Origin: Paractinoplanes pyxinae
GTDB lineage: Bacteria > Actinomycetota > Actinomycetes > Mycobacteriales > Micromonosporaceae
Direction: 5' to 3'
Assembly: GCF_026626335.1 (NCBI RefSeq)
Contig: NZ_JAPNTZ010000017.1
Coordinates: 173,497 to 237,496 of the forward strand
Length of the DNA: 64,000 bases
The position numbers were made by a program, and so were the translations under genes. Positions 35,247 through 44,571 of the stretch are shown here, one piece after another; within the stretch, counting starts at the first letter, position 1, and the number at the start of each line of letters is the position of its first letter. Below the pieces are notes generated by a model, which saw nothing but the letters and a program-made list of their open reading frames with translations, was not told the origin of the DNA and searched no databases.

Positions 35247-35277
35247 CGAGGCCGGACCCCGTACGGGCCCGGCCTCG
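35247..35277. terminator. Bidirectional terminator between ogt and ino1
   Basis: CGAGGCCGG (35247-35255) pairs with CCGGCCTCG (35269-35277), with further pairing inside (CCCGTACGGG). It sits between two convergent genes and can serve both. Confidence 0.75.
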
Positions 35278-35289
35278 ATCAGCTGACGA

Positions 35290-36369
35290 TCAGCGCTCGA
35301 TGTCGCCGCGGATGAACGCCTCGACGCTCTCCTTGGCGTCGTGGTCGTTGTACTGCACCGGCGGGGACTTCATGAAGTACGACGAGGCCGAGAGGATCGG
35401 GCCACCGACGCCCCGGTCCTTGGCGATCTTGGCCGCGCGGACGGCGTCGATGATCACACCGGCCGAGTTCGGCGAGTCCCACACCTCGAGCTTGAGCTCG
35501 GCGTTCAGCGGGGTGTCACCGAACGAGCGGCCCTCGAGCCGGATGTAGGCCCACTTGCGGTCGTCGAGCCACGGCACGTGGTCCGACGGGCCGATGTGCA
35601 CGTCGCTCTTGACCATCTCGTGCGGGATCTGAGAGGTCACCGACTGGGTCTTCGAGATCTTCTTGGAGACCAGGCGGTTGCGCTCCAGCATGTTCATGAA
35701 GTCCATGTTGCCGCCGAAGTTGAGCTGGTACGTGCGCAGCAGCTCGACACCGCGGTCCTCGAACAGCTTGGCCAGCGCGCGGTGCACGATGGTGGCACCG
35801 ACCTGGCTCTTGATGTCGTCGCCGACGATCGGCAGGCCGGCGTCGGTGAACTTCTGCGCCCACGCCGGGTCGGAGGCGATGAAGACGGGCAGCGCGTTGA
35901 CGAAGGCGCAGCCGGCGTCGATCGCGGCCTGGGCGTAGAACTTGTCGGCCTGCTCGGAGCCCACCGGCAGGTAGGAGACGACCACGTCGACCTCGGCGTC
36001 GCGCAGAGCCTGCACGACGTCGACGGCCTCGACCGACGACTCCTCGATGATCTCGCGGTAGTACGTGCCCAGACCGTCGAAGGTCGGTCCACGCTGGACG
36101 GTGACGCCGGTCGGCGGCACGTCGGTCAGCTTGATGGTGTTGTTCTCGCTGGCGACAATCGCCTCGCTCAGGTCCATGCCGACCTTCTTGGCGTCCACAT
36201 CGAACGCCGCGACGAACTTCACGTCGGATACGTGGTAGTCGCCGAAGGTCACGTGCATGAGACCCGGGACGCGGTCGTTGGGGTCGGCGTTCTTGTAATA
36301 CTCCACGCCCTGCACGAGGGACGAGGCGCAGTTACCCACACCGACGATGGCGACGCGGACGGAGCCCAT
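35290..36369 (-). CDS. ino1: myo-Inositol-1-phosphate synthase
   Basis: Converts glucose 6-phosphate to inositol 1-phosphate, feeding mycothiol and phosphatidylinositol synthesis in actinobacteria. The 359-residue protein has the NAD-binding start VRVAIVGVGNCASSLVQG, the catalytic region PIVGDDIKSQVGATIVHRAL, and LNFGGNMDFMNMLE. The ATG at 36369 is preferred because AAGGAGG lies seven bases upstream; a frame start at 36393 would overlap padR. It directly follows padR, as in Mycobacterium (Rv0047c-Rv0046c), implying regulation by that repressor. Confidence 0.95.
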   Translation of the reverse strand: MGSVRVAIVGVGNCASSLVQGVEYYKNADPNDRVPGLMHVTFGDYHVSDVKFVAAFDVDAKKVGMDLSEAIVASENNTIKLTDVPPTGVTVQRGPTFDGLGTYYREIIEESSVEAVDVVQALRDAEVDVVVSYLPVGSEQADKFYAQAAIDAGCAFVNALPVFIASDPAWAQKFTDAGLPIVGDDIKSQVGATIVHRALAKLFEDRGVELLRTYQLNFGGNMDFMNMLERNRLVSKKISKTQSVTSQIPHEMVKSDVHIGPSDHVPWLDDRKWAYIRLEGRSFGDTPLNAELKLEVWDSPNSAGVIIDAVRAAKIAKDRGVGGPILSASSYFMKSPPVQYNDHDAKESVEAFIRGDIER

Positions 36370-36389
36370 CGCGTTTGCCTCCTTGTTCA

Positions 36390-37022
36390 TCACGGCCGGT
36401 CCTTGTGCGGACGCGGGGGTTCGAGGGGTGCCTCCTCGGCCGGGTCCGCGGGGAGGTCGATCTCTCCCATGGATCCGGCGGGGGCGCGGCCGGAACGCTC
36501 ATTCGTGATGAGCTCTTCCAGCCAGCGGACTTCGCGCTCGGCGGCGTCGAGTCCGTGTCTTTGCAGTTCCAGGGTGTACGCGTCGAGCCGGCCGGCCGCG
36601 CGGGAGAGCACATCGCGCAGGCCTTCCCGCCTTTCCTCGACGCGCCGGCGTCGCCCCTCCAGGATGCGCAGCCGGGTGGCGCGGTCGGTCCGGGAGAAGA
36701 ACGCGAAGTGAACGCCGAAGCCGGCGTCGTCGTACGTCTCGGGGCCGGCCTGGGCGAGCAGATCGGCGAACCGCTCCTTGCCGTCGGCAGTGATCTTGTA
36801 AACAACGCGGCCCCGCCGACTGGTCATCGGGGGGATGATCGACGGATCCGACTCGGACTCGGTGATCCAGCCGGCCGTCTGCAGGCGCTTGAGCGTCGGG
36901 TAGAGGGTGCCGTAGCTGATCGCGGCGCGGAACGTGCCCAGTTTGGTGGCGAGCTCTTTACGCAGCTCGTAGCCGTGCATGGGGGTTTCCTGCAGGAGGC
37001 CGAGGATCGCCAGTTCCAGCAT
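36390..37022 (-). CDS. PadR-family transcriptional regulator
   Basis: A 210-residue regulator. The N-terminal winged helix (LELAILGLLQETPMHGYELRKELATKLGTFRAAISYGTLYPTLKRLQTAGWITES) is the PadR signature. A C-terminal coiled-coil dimerisation region follows (RATRLRILEGRRRRVEERREGLRDVL...). A perfect inverted repeat 24 bases upstream is a likely autoregulatory operator. It is transcribed with ino1, so it probably represses inositol synthesis in response to an unknown signal. Confidence 0.92.
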   Translation of the reverse strand: MLELAILGLLQETPMHGYELRKELATKLGTFRAAISYGTLYPTLKRLQTAGWITESESDPSIIPPMTSRRGRVVYKITADGKERFADLLAQAGPETYDDAGFGVHFAFFSRTDRATRLRILEGRRRRVEERREGLRDVLSRAAGRLDAYTLELQRHGLDAAEREVRWLEELITNERSGRAPAGSMGEIDLPADPAEEAPLEPPRPHKDRP

Positions 37023-37045
37023 CGGCCACCTCCCTTGTTCTACCC

Positions 37046-37068
37046 CGATGTATCGGCCCGATACATCG
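37046..37068. promoter_or_regulatory. Putative PadR operator upstream of padR-ino1
   Basis: CGATGTATCGG (37046-37056) and CCGATACATCG (37058-37068) form a perfect 11-bp inverted repeat with a one-base spacer. It contains the ATGTAT/ATACAT core typical of PadR operators and lies just before the padR start. Confidence 0.75.
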
Positions 37069-37181
37069 CAACCGTAGATCCGTTGCCACCAGTGCGCAAG
37101 GTGTTCATGACTGAGCTACTTGCGCGCCACGCTGAGTGATGACAGTCGCCCCTTCCCGCCGGACCGCGTACGCTCGTCGCC

Positions 37182-37652
37182 ATGCGAACGCAGCGGCAGG
37201 TCGTCGACTACTCGCTACAGAAGCGAGCAGTGCTGCGTGACGTGCACAACGGCAAGATCGGGACGCTCGAGGTCTGTGATGCCTCGCCATACCTCAAAAG
37301 TGCTGCTCGATTCCATGGCGAGCCGACCGAGGAGCGGTGCCCGATCTGCCGCCGCGACAACCTGACCCTGGTCCACTACATCTACGGCGACGAGCTCAAG
37401 CAGTCCGCCGGCCAGGCTCGCAAGCTCGCCGAGCTGCCTGTGCTGGCGATGACGCTGCGTGAGTTCCAGGTGTTCGTCGTGGAAGTGTGCCAGTCCTGCG
37501 CGTGGAATCACCTGGCCGAGCAGTACCTGCTCGGCCGGGACGCGCTCACCGCCGACGAACTCGATCGGGTCGAGGCGGTTGCCGCCTCGTCCACCGCGGG
37601 CCGCCACCGCGACATCGGGTCGTCGTCACACGGCTGGGACGCCCGCCGATGA
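37182..37652 (+). CDS. DUF5318-type conserved actinobacterial protein
   Basis: A 156-residue protein matching the Rv0049-type family next to ponA. It has two cysteine pairs that could bind zinc: CPICRRDN (about 53-60) and CQSCAWNH (about 104-111). Conserved text includes MRTQRQVVDYSLQKRAVL and FVVEVCQSCAWNHL. No membrane helix is present. The function is unknown; the constant linkage to ponA suggests a role near cell-wall growth, which is inference. Confidence 0.85.
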   Translation: MRTQRQVVDYSLQKRAVLRDVHNGKIGTLEVCDASPYLKSAARFHGEPTEERCPICRRDNLTLVHYIYGDELKQSAGQARKLAELPVLAMTLREFQVFVVEVCQSCAWNHLAEQYLLGRDALTADELDRVEAVAASSTAGRHRDIGSSSHGWDARR

Positions 37653-37837
37653 CGCGGATCGATCTCGCTACCGTTGACACGACCCCGACCGGCTCGCGCA
37701 TCCAGCGCCACGGCCGGTCATCAATGACAAACGTCAGGGCGGCTGCCGGTATGCAGCCCGAGTCGTCCGCGCGTGTCGTCGCCGGTGAGGGCCCCTCCAG
37801 GGTCCTCCCTGCGCACGTCACCGCGACCGAGGTGTGA
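37649..37837 (+). CDS. Candidate 62-residue small protein between DUF5318 and ponA
   Basis: The ATG overlaps the preceding stop by four bases (ATGA) and the stop lies four bases before the ponA ATG, so the frame fills the gap exactly. Codon third positions are mostly G or C, consistent with coding. The product (MTRIDLATVDTTPTGSRIQR...) is polar, without membrane helix or known domain. It could be a translation-coupling peptide, an extension of unrelated reading, or chance in GC-rich DNA. Confidence 0.4.
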   Translation: MTRIDLATVDTTPTGSRIQRHGRSSMTNVRAAAGMQPESSARVVAGEGPSRVLPAHVTATEV

Positions 37838-37841
37838 CCGC

Positions 37842-40589
37842 ATGAACTCGTACGGCGAACCGCAGTCCTCGCGTGCCCGGGCCCGGGTGCCCGGGTCCGC
37901 GAACGCAGCGCCTGACGACGACCAGTCTTCCTATTCGGCGTCGGCCCGGCCGGCGCCGGACGCCTACCGCCGCGGCAGCGCCGGACGGGCCTCCGTCACT
38001 CCGGGCCGCGCCGCGGTGGGGTCGGCTGCTCCGCCCCCTGTCGGCTCGGCCCGCGTCGGCGCACGCGCCTCGGTCGGGGCGGCCGCGCCGGTTCGCGGCA
38101 CGGGGGCGGTCGCGCGTGCGGCCGTACGCCCCGGGCCGTCGCCGGTCCGGCCCAACGACGAGGGCAGCATCGGCGGCGGGGGCCGTCCGCCCGGCGGCAA
38201 GGACAAGTCGAAGGCGGCCAAGCGCCGCCGCCGCACCAACATCCTGACCGCCGCCGCGGCCGTGCTGGTCATCCTGCTCGGCGCCGGCGTGGTCGGCGGC
38301 ACCTACTTCTTCGACGACGTCGACCTGCCCTCGCCGGTGAGCGAGGACCAGTCGAACGTGATCCTCGACACCAAGGGCACGGTGCTGGCCAAGCTCGGTG
38401 AGCAGAACCGCACGGTCGTGCCCGAGGCGCAGATCAACAAGGTCGTCGAGCACGCCGTGGCCGCCGCCGAGGACAAGAACTTCTACAAGCACCACGGCAT
38501 CGACATGAAGGGCATCGTCCGCGCCGCCTGGAACAACTTCACCGGTGGCGACCAGCAGGGCGCGTCGACGATCACCCAGCAGTACGCCCGGCACGCGGCC
38601 GACCTCAAGGACATCAGCTACAACCGCAAGCTGCGTGAGGCCGTGATCGCCCGCAAGATGGAGGGCAAGTACAACAAAGACCAGATCATGGGCATGTACT
38701 TGAACTACATCTACCTGGGCCGGGGCCGGTACGGCATCCAGGCCGCGGCGCAGGGCTACTTCGGCAAGTCGGTAACCACGCCGGCCGGGCAGAAGAACGC
38801 CATCACGCCGTACGAGGCCGCGGTGCTCGCCTCGATCATCAAGCAGCCGGAGCCGACGGCCACCCACCGCGGCTACGACCCGACGATCAACCCGGTCGAC
38901 GCCAAGGCGCGCTGGGAGTACACGATGGCGAACATGCTCGAAATGGGCTGGATCTCCAAAGAGGTGTACGACAAGCGCAAGTACCCCACGGTCAAGAAGG
39001 CCAGCACCAGCTCGGCCAGCAAGAGCACGGGCAGCAAGCCGGTCGACATGATCATGCGGCACGTCCGGGCCGAGCTGGCCGAGATGGGCATCAGCCAGCA
39101 AGAGTTCGACAAGGGCGGCCTGACCGTCACCACGACGATCGACCCGGTCGTGCAGAAGGCGGCCGAAGAGGCGGGCTCCCGCAAGAGCGAGAGCTCCCCG
39201 ATGCACGACAAGCCGGCCACGTACCAGGCGGCGGTGATCGGCATCGACCCGAAGACCGGGCGGGTGCTCGGCTACTACGGCGGTGACGATGCGACGGGCA
39301 TCGACTACGGCGGCTACATGAACAGCGACACCTTGAAGGTGGACGGCGGCCAGTCCCCCGGCTCGACCTTCAAGATCTATACGCTGGCGGCCGCGCTGAA
39401 GGAGGACATCTCCTTCAAGACCCGCTGGGACGGCACCAAGCTCCGCCCGAACGGCAAGAAGATCAGCAACGCGGGCGCCGACCCGGGAACCGTCTGCAAG
39501 GGCCAGATCAAGCGCTGTGACCTCGAGACGGCGACGATCAAGTCGTACAACTTCCCGTTCTACTGGATTGCCGACGCCATCGGCCGCGACAAGGTCATCG
39601 CCGCCGCCCGCGACGCCGGTATCCAGCACATGTACACGGACGGCAACAAGCAGTTCCCCAACGGCAAGCTGGTCGACCTGAAGAAGACCGACGCCTCCGT
39701 GTGGAAGCAGGACGGCTACTTCGACAACGAGGTCGCCTTCGGCCAGTACCGCGTCGTGCCGCTCGAGCACGCCGAAGGGGTGGCCACGATCGTCGGCGGC
39801 GGTGTCCACCACGACGCCCACTTCATCCGGTCGGTCTCGCGGGTCGATCCCGACACCGGCCAGAAGTCGATCGTCGGCAGCGAGAAGATCGACGGCAACA
39901 AGGTCTTCGACGCCGACCAGATGTCGAACCTGCAGTCCGTGATGAAAGAGATCGTCGAGGTCGACGACCGCGACCTGCGCAACGGCCAGGAGGGCATCGC
40001 CAAGTCCGGCACCTGGGAGTTCAACGAGGGCAGCGGTGACACCTGGTTCGTCGGCGGCATGCCGCAGCTGGCCGCGACGGTCTGGGTCGGCGGCGCCAAG
40101 AACAAGGTCGAGCTGAAAGAGTCCAACGGCCGCGACATGTTCGGCGCCGGCACCCCGTCGAAGATCTGGAAGAAGTTCCTCGACGCGGTGATCAAGGCGA
40201 AGGACCTGGAACGCGAGGACTTCCCGAAGCGCGTCGAAACCGGCAACCCGGACAGTCCCTTCGCCAACGGCCAGGCGGCCCCGCCGCCGCGTGAGCCGGC
40301 CGACAACGGCGGCGACTGCGTGCTCGGCTTCATCGGACCCGACTGCAACCAGAACAACAACAACGGTGGCGGCAACGGGAACGGGAACGGCAACGGCGGT
40401 AACAACGGCGGCGACAACAACGGTGGTGGCGACAACAACGGCGGCGGAAACAACGGCGGCGACGGCGACAACAACGGCGGCGACGGCGGTAACACCGACG
40501 GCGGTGGTGGCGACAACGACGGCGGCGGTGGGACACCGGAGCAACAACCGACCCAGCCGACGCTGACGCCACAGAACGCGGGCGACTAG
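37842..40589 (+). CDS. ponA: Bifunctional class A penicillin-binding protein (PonA)
   Basis: Polymerises and cross-links peptidoglycan. The 915-residue protein has a long Pro/Ala/Arg-rich cytoplasmic N-terminus (1-130), one transmembrane helix (about 134-157), and a GT51 domain with catalytic Glu210 in AAEDKNFYKHHG, followed by GASTITQQYARHA. The transpeptidase domain has Ser508 in GSTFK, an SYN triad (KSYNFPFYW) and KSGT. The last 60 residues are almost only Asn, Gly and Asp, then QQPTQPTLTPQNAGD; no PASTA domain is present. The ATG at 37842 is chosen over an earlier in-frame codon at 37773. Its position matches mycobacterial ponA1. Confidence 0.95.
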   Translation: MNSYGEPQSSRARARVPGSANAAPDDDQSSYSASARPAPDAYRRGSAGRASVTPGRAAVGSAAPPPVGSARVGARASVGAAAPVRGTGAVARAAVRPGPSPVRPNDEGSIGGGGRPPGGKDKSKAAKRRRRTNILTAAAAVLVILLGAGVVGGTYFFDDVDLPSPVSEDQSNVILDTKGTVLAKLGEQNRTVVPEAQINKVVEHAVAAAEDKNFYKHHGIDMKGIVRAAWNNFTGGDQQGASTITQQYARHAADLKDISYNRKLREAVIARKMEGKYNKDQIMGMYLNYIYLGRGRYGIQAAAQGYFGKSVTTPAGQKNAITPYEAAVLASIIKQPEPTATHRGYDPTINPVDAKARWEYTMANMLEMGWISKEVYDKRKYPTVKKASTSSASKSTGSKPVDMIMRHVRAELAEMGISQQEFDKGGLTVTTTIDPVVQKAAEEAGSRKSESSPMHDKPATYQAAVIGIDPKTGRVLGYYGGDDATGIDYGGYMNSDTLKVDGGQSPGSTFKIYTLAAALKEDISFKTRWDGTKLRPNGKKISNAGADPGTVCKGQIKRCDLETATIKSYNFPFYWIADAIGRDKVIAAARDAGIQHMYTDGNKQFPNGKLVDLKKTDASVWKQDGYFDNEVAFGQYRVVPLEHAEGVATIVGGGVHHDAHFIRSVSRVDPDTGQKSIVGSEKIDGNKVFDADQMSNLQSVMKEIVEVDDRDLRNGQEGIAKSGTWEFNEGSGDTWFVGGMPQLAATVWVGGAKNKVELKESNGRDMFGAGTPSKIWKKFLDAVIKAKDLEREDFPKRVETGNPDSPFANGQAAPPPREPADNGGDCVLGFIGPDCNQNNNNGGGNGNGNGNGGNNGGDNNGGGDNNGGGNNGGDGDNNGGDGGNTDGGGGDNDGGGGTPEQQPTQPTLTPQNAGD

Positions 40590-40596
40590 TTCACCG

Positions 40597-40629
40597 ACCG
40601 GCGCGTGCCCCCTGGGGGCGCGCGCCGGT
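40597..40629 (+). terminator. Terminator hairpin after ponA
   Basis: ACCGGCGCG (40597-40605) pairs with CGCGCCGGT (40621-40629), with a GC-rich inner part (GCCCCCTGGGGGC). It starts eight bases after the ponA stop. Confidence 0.7.
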
Positions 40630-40688
40630 TCATTTCGGGCGTAGGTCGTGCGGAGCGCCGGGTGCGAAGTACGGCATGATGCCATGAC

Positions 40689-42224
40689 ATGAGCTCGCTA
40701 CCGCCCGAGGACTTCGACCGCCCCGACAAGCCGAGCGCTCCGGCCACGTCGGACGGATTCGTGCGCGGCCTGTCCGAGGCCATCGGGGGGCCGCTCGGTT
40801 CGCACGCGGTGCGGCCCGAGGCGCGGCGCGGCCGGTTCTGGTCGGCGCCACGGATCATCCTCGCGCTGATCTGCATGACGCTTGCGTTCTCGTGGGTGCA
40901 GAAGTCGCCCTGTCAAAGCGGCGACTGGCAGCAGAACGTCCAGTACACGCGGTTCTGTTACACCGACGTGCTGGCGCTGTACTACGCGGAACACCTCAAC
41001 GAGGGCGCCGTGCCGTACAAGGACTGGCCGGTGGAATATCCGGTCGTTACGGGCTACTTCATGGGCGCCCTCGGGCTTCCGGTGCACGCGTACGGCGAGA
41101 ACAACCCCGACATCAACCAGGGCACCTGGTTCTACAACATCAACGCGATCGTGCTGTCGGCGCTGGCCGTGGCGACGGCGGCGATCATCCTGGCGTTGCG
41201 CCGGCGCCGGCCCTGGGACGCCGCCATATTCGCGGTCTCCCCCATCATCTTCTTCACGGCGACGGTCAACTGGGACTTCCTCGCCATCGGGCTGGCCGCG
41301 ATCGGGCTCTACCTGTGGGCGAAGAAGCATCCGGCCTGGGCCGGTGTGTTCCTGGGGCTGGGCGGGGCGGCGAAGCTGTGGCCACTGTTCATTCTCGGAC
41401 CGTTACTCGTGCTGGCCCTGCGCTCGAAAGCCGTGCGCTCGTGGGGCGCGGCCATGGCCACGGCCGCGGTGAGCTGGGCGGTGGTCAACTTCCCGGTGTT
41501 CTTCTGGTACCACGAGAGCTGGTTGCGCTTCTTCCGCCTCAACAGCGACCGGCCGATCGACTGGGGAACGCTCTGGTACATCGGGCGCTATCTCGACGGA
41601 AAGTGGAACACGGGCTCGTCGGGTGATCAGGGGCCCTTCCAGTGGTTGAGCGACCACGTGCCGGCTCTCAACCTGGTCTCGTACGCGTTGTTCGGTCTCG
41701 CCTGCGTGGCGATCGGCCTGCTGGCCTGGCTGGCGCCGCGCCGGCCCCGGGTCGCGCAGCTCGCCTTCCTCGTCGTGGCGGCCTTCCTGATCACCAGCAA
41801 GGTGTGGTCGCAGCAGTACGTGCTCTGGCTGCTGCCGTTGATCGTGCTGGCCCGGCCGCGCTGGGGCGCGATCATCGCCTGGACGGTGGCTGAGTTCGGC
41901 TACTTCACCGCCTTCTACGCCGAGCTCATGGGGGCCGGTGGCAAGCCGGTGATTCCCGAGGGCACGTTCGTGCTGGCCTCGACGCTGCGCCTGGTCACTG
42001 TCATCGTCCTGTGCGCCCTGGTGATCCGCGAGATCTGGAAGCCCGAGCTGGACGCGGTGCGGCAGAGCTACGACGACGACCCCGACGGCGGGCCGCTGAA
42101 CGGGCCGGACGCGCCCTGGATCGGCCGCCTGCGCCGAACTTTCCGCGTCGACCGCTCCCCCGCCGCCACCCCGGCCCCGATCGACCCGCCGCCACCCGCG
42201 GATCAGACCGTCGTGAAGGTCTGA
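40689..42224 (+). CDS. Multi-pass membrane glycosyltransferase-like protein (GT87/GT-C type)
   Basis: A 511-residue polytopic protein with about ten hydrophobic helices. It starts with a soluble 55-residue segment, then IILALICMTLAFSWVQ. The first outer loop contains YTDVLALYYAEHLNEGAVPYKDWPVEYPVVTGYFMG, whose acidic residues fit a GT-C catalytic loop using polyprenyl-phosphate sugars. A long gene of this kind follows ponA1 in Mycobacterium (Rv0051). The acceptor is unknown; a cell-envelope glycan is likely. The C-terminal 60 residues are Pro/Asp-rich. Confidence 0.75.
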   Translation: MSSLPPEDFDRPDKPSAPATSDGFVRGLSEAIGGPLGSHAVRPEARRGRFWSAPRIILALICMTLAFSWVQKSPCQSGDWQQNVQYTRFCYTDVLALYYAEHLNEGAVPYKDWPVEYPVVTGYFMGALGLPVHAYGENNPDINQGTWFYNINAIVLSALAVATAAIILALRRRRPWDAAIFAVSPIIFFTATVNWDFLAIGLAAIGLYLWAKKHPAWAGVFLGLGGAAKLWPLFILGPLLVLALRSKAVRSWGAAMATAAVSWAVVNFPVFFWYHESWLRFFRLNSDRPIDWGTLWYIGRYLDGKWNTGSSGDQGPFQWLSDHVPALNLVSYALFGLACVAIGLLAWLAPRRPRVAQLAFLVVAAFLITSKVWSQQYVLWLLPLIVLARPRWGAIIAWTVAEFGYFTAFYAELMGAGGKPVIPEGTFVLASTLRLVTVIVLCALVIREIWKPELDAVRQSYDDDPDGGPLNGPDAPWIGRLRRTFRVDRSPAATPAPIDPPPPADQTVVKV

Positions 42225-42287
42225 CCCGCTGTTGCCTGAAGTCCGCCGCCGGACGGGGTGCGGAGGCGTCGGGTGTCAGCCGTGCGA

Positions 42288-44549
42288 TCAGCGGTCGAGG
42301 ATGACGCCGGGTTGCGTGGTGAGGGCCGGCTGCGTGGGCTGAGGCAGCGTGGGTTGAGCAGGCTGGGTGGGTAGGCCCGGAGTGGGCAGCGGCGACGACG
42401 GTGTCTGCTTGTCGTCCAGGTGGAAAACAACGCCGTCGTCGGCGTCTTCGCGGCGGATGCCGAGGGCGTCGACCGGGATGTCGCCGGCGCGTTCCCACGG
42501 GGTGCCGGCCGACTCGCCGCGGACCAGTAGCACTCGCTTGATATTGATCGAGCGCAGGTATTCGACGCTGGCCGCGTCGGGAAACGACAGAACCTTGCCG
42601 TACAGCTCGGTCTGGCGGGCCGCACCGAAGCCGCCGGCGCCGTTGGCCATGGGCTGGAACCGACTGGTCGACCACAGCATGACGGTCTGGTCGGCGAGGG
42701 CGCCGGTGGGCAGCACCAGCATCGGGCCGCTGACCGTGCGCATGGCCGTGGGCTGGGCCGGGGCCACGGGATGGGCGGTCGCATTCCAGCCCTCGACGAG
42801 CACCAGCATCAGCGGCACGAAGGTGGCCAGGCGCAGCCAGGGGCCGGGCCAGGGTGGGATGCGCTGCTCGGACAGATGCTCGGCGCGGCGGACGAACTCG
42901 GCCACGGCGCCCGCGGCCAGGATGGCCAGCAGCAGCGTGGCCCAGATCATCAGCCGGCCCGGGATGCGCAGCCCCAGCGAGGCCGGGAGATGGCCGAAGA
43001 GCGGAAGGTAGCTGTAGCGGCCCTCGTAGAAGTTGGTGCCGAGGGTGAGGACGATGGTCACGGCCAGAGCGGCCAGCAGCAGCAGGCGCTGACGCAGCGT
43101 CCAGATCGAGAAGGCCAGGCCGGCCAGCGCGAGGGCGTAGAGCACGAAGCCGGGCAGCAGACCCATCTCGGCCGGCCAGCCCAGCGAGGAGCGCGGCACC
43201 TGGTGCGGGGCGCCCCAGATGCGGGATTCGGCCGGACCGATCAGCAGGCCGCGCAGCGGCGGCGAGAAGAAGGCGATCTCGGTGCCGGCCGGGCCGGAAT
43301 CGGGCACGCGGAAATACGGAATGGCGAGCAGGAAGCTGAAGGCGGCCAGGAACGACGCGCCGGACAGGTCGATCAGCATCAGGCGCGAGCCGAGGATCGG
43401 GCGCTCGGCCGGGCGGCGCAGGAAGCGGATCGGGGTGCCGAGCACGATCACGACCAGCAGCAGGCCGAGCACGTAAAGGAACGGGACGCCGAGCGAGAAG
43501 CCGAGGCTGACCTGCCAGGAAGCCACGATCCAGCCGGCCGCGGCCCAGCCGGGACGACGGCGGTCGGGGCGCAGGCCGCGCCGCAGCGACCAGCCGTGCC
43601 CACGGGCCAGCATGGCCAGGGCGAGCGGGATGCCGCCGGCCGAGATGATGTCGAGGTGGCCCTCTTGAGCGAGCCGCCAGGGCGCGAACGCGAAGGCGAC
43701 GGCGGCCACGGCGGCGCCGGTGCGGCCCGCCCCCAGCTGGCGGACCAGCGCGTACCCGCCGATGAGAAGCAGCGCGTGGGCCAGGACGAAGAGGATGTTG
43801 TAGCGCAGGACGGCGGCCTGCGGACCCTCGCCGATCATGCCGAACGGCGCGTACCCGAGCAGGCTGTTGCCGAAGGCGTAGCTGTCGGCCAGCGGGAAGA
43901 AAGCGTTGGACTGCCAAAGGTGAATCGGGTCGGTCAGCAGGGTGTGGCCGATCCAGGCGATCTGCCAGGCCTGACGGGACGGGTCCCAGATGTCTTGCGG
44001 AAGCGTGTGCAGCGGGTAGCGCAGCGTGGGCCAGGTGAGCGCGACGGCCATCAGCACGCCGAGATAGGTGACCAGCGCGTACTCGTGGATCAGCGAGCGG
44101 GCGAACCGGCGGGTGGTGCGCCGGAACCAGCCCGGGGGACGTTCGGCGGTGGCGGCGAAGGCGTGCCAGGGATCGGGTGGGGTGCCGGGCGGCCGCTCGG
44201 TGGGCAGCGGTTCGGGGCGTTTGGTGGTCTTTTGTGGACCTTCGGCAGTTTGGGTCTTGCCTTCCCGTGCCGGCGGGGCGGCCTGAGCCGGGATGGTGGC
44301 GGGCGCAGCAGCCGATGCAGCGGGCGCGGCGGCGGGTGCGGTGGGTGCTGCGGCGGGTGCGGGGCGTTTGCGCAGCCAGCCGCGCCGGCGTTCGGCCTTG
44401 TCGACGAAGGTGACCGTCGCGGCCGGAGCGGGTGCGGTGGAGACTTTGTCGTCTGTGGAGGAACTGCCGGGGGTGGGAGGCCGTAGCGGCTCGGCCGGTG
44501 GCCGTTGAGCCGGCGGGCCGGGGGACTGCCTCGGCTGCTCGCTGGTCAT
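42288..44549 (-). CDS. Large membrane protein, probable GT-C glycosyltransferase
   Basis: A 753-residue protein. The first 170 residues are Pro/Ala-rich and soluble. About ten transmembrane helices follow, from ALVTYLGVLMAVALTWPTLRYPLHTLPQDIWDPSRQAWQIAWIGH, where the Asp in the first loop is typical of GT-C enzymes, to FVPLMLVLVEGW. An extracytoplasmic domain (MRTVSGPMLVLPTGALADQTVMLWSTSRFQPMANG) ends in a Pro/Thr/Gln tail. The ATG at 44549 avoids an unlikely Arg-rich extension. It lies 22 bases after nfo on the same strand, so the pair may be co-transcribed. The substrate is unknown. Confidence 0.7.
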   Translation of the reverse strand: MTSEQPRQSPGPPAQRPPAEPLRPPTPGSSSTDDKVSTAPAPAATVTFVDKAERRRGWLRKRPAPAAAPTAPAAAPAASAAAPATIPAQAAPPAREGKTQTAEGPQKTTKRPEPLPTERPPGTPPDPWHAFAATAERPPGWFRRTTRRFARSLIHEYALVTYLGVLMAVALTWPTLRYPLHTLPQDIWDPSRQAWQIAWIGHTLLTDPIHLWQSNAFFPLADSYAFGNSLLGYAPFGMIGEGPQAAVLRYNILFVLAHALLLIGGYALVRQLGAGRTGAAVAAVAFAFAPWRLAQEGHLDIISAGGIPLALAMLARGHGWSLRRGLRPDRRRPGWAAAGWIVASWQVSLGFSLGVPFLYVLGLLLVVIVLGTPIRFLRRPAERPILGSRLMLIDLSGASFLAAFSFLLAIPYFRVPDSGPAGTEIAFFSPPLRGLLIGPAESRIWGAPHQVPRSSLGWPAEMGLLPGFVLYALALAGLAFSIWTLRQRLLLLAALAVTIVLTLGTNFYEGRYSYLPLFGHLPASLGLRIPGRLMIWATLLLAILAAGAVAEFVRRAEHLSEQRIPPWPGPWLRLATFVPLMLVLVEGWNATAHPVAPAQPTAMRTVSGPMLVLPTGALADQTVMLWSTSRFQPMANGAGGFGAARQTELYGKVLSFPDAASVEYLRSINIKRVLLVRGESAGTPWERAGDIPVDALGIRREDADDGVVFHLDDKQTPSSPLPTPGLPTQPAQPTLPQPTQPALTTQPGVILDR

Positions 44550-44571
44550 GACCCTCTCCCCGTGCGGCGTG

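Noticed and set aside
42771..44486. 571-codon plus-strand frame opposite the large membrane protein
   Set aside because: Gln/Gly/Arg/Glu-rich shadow of a GC-rich membrane protein; the minus strand encodes clear transmembrane helices.
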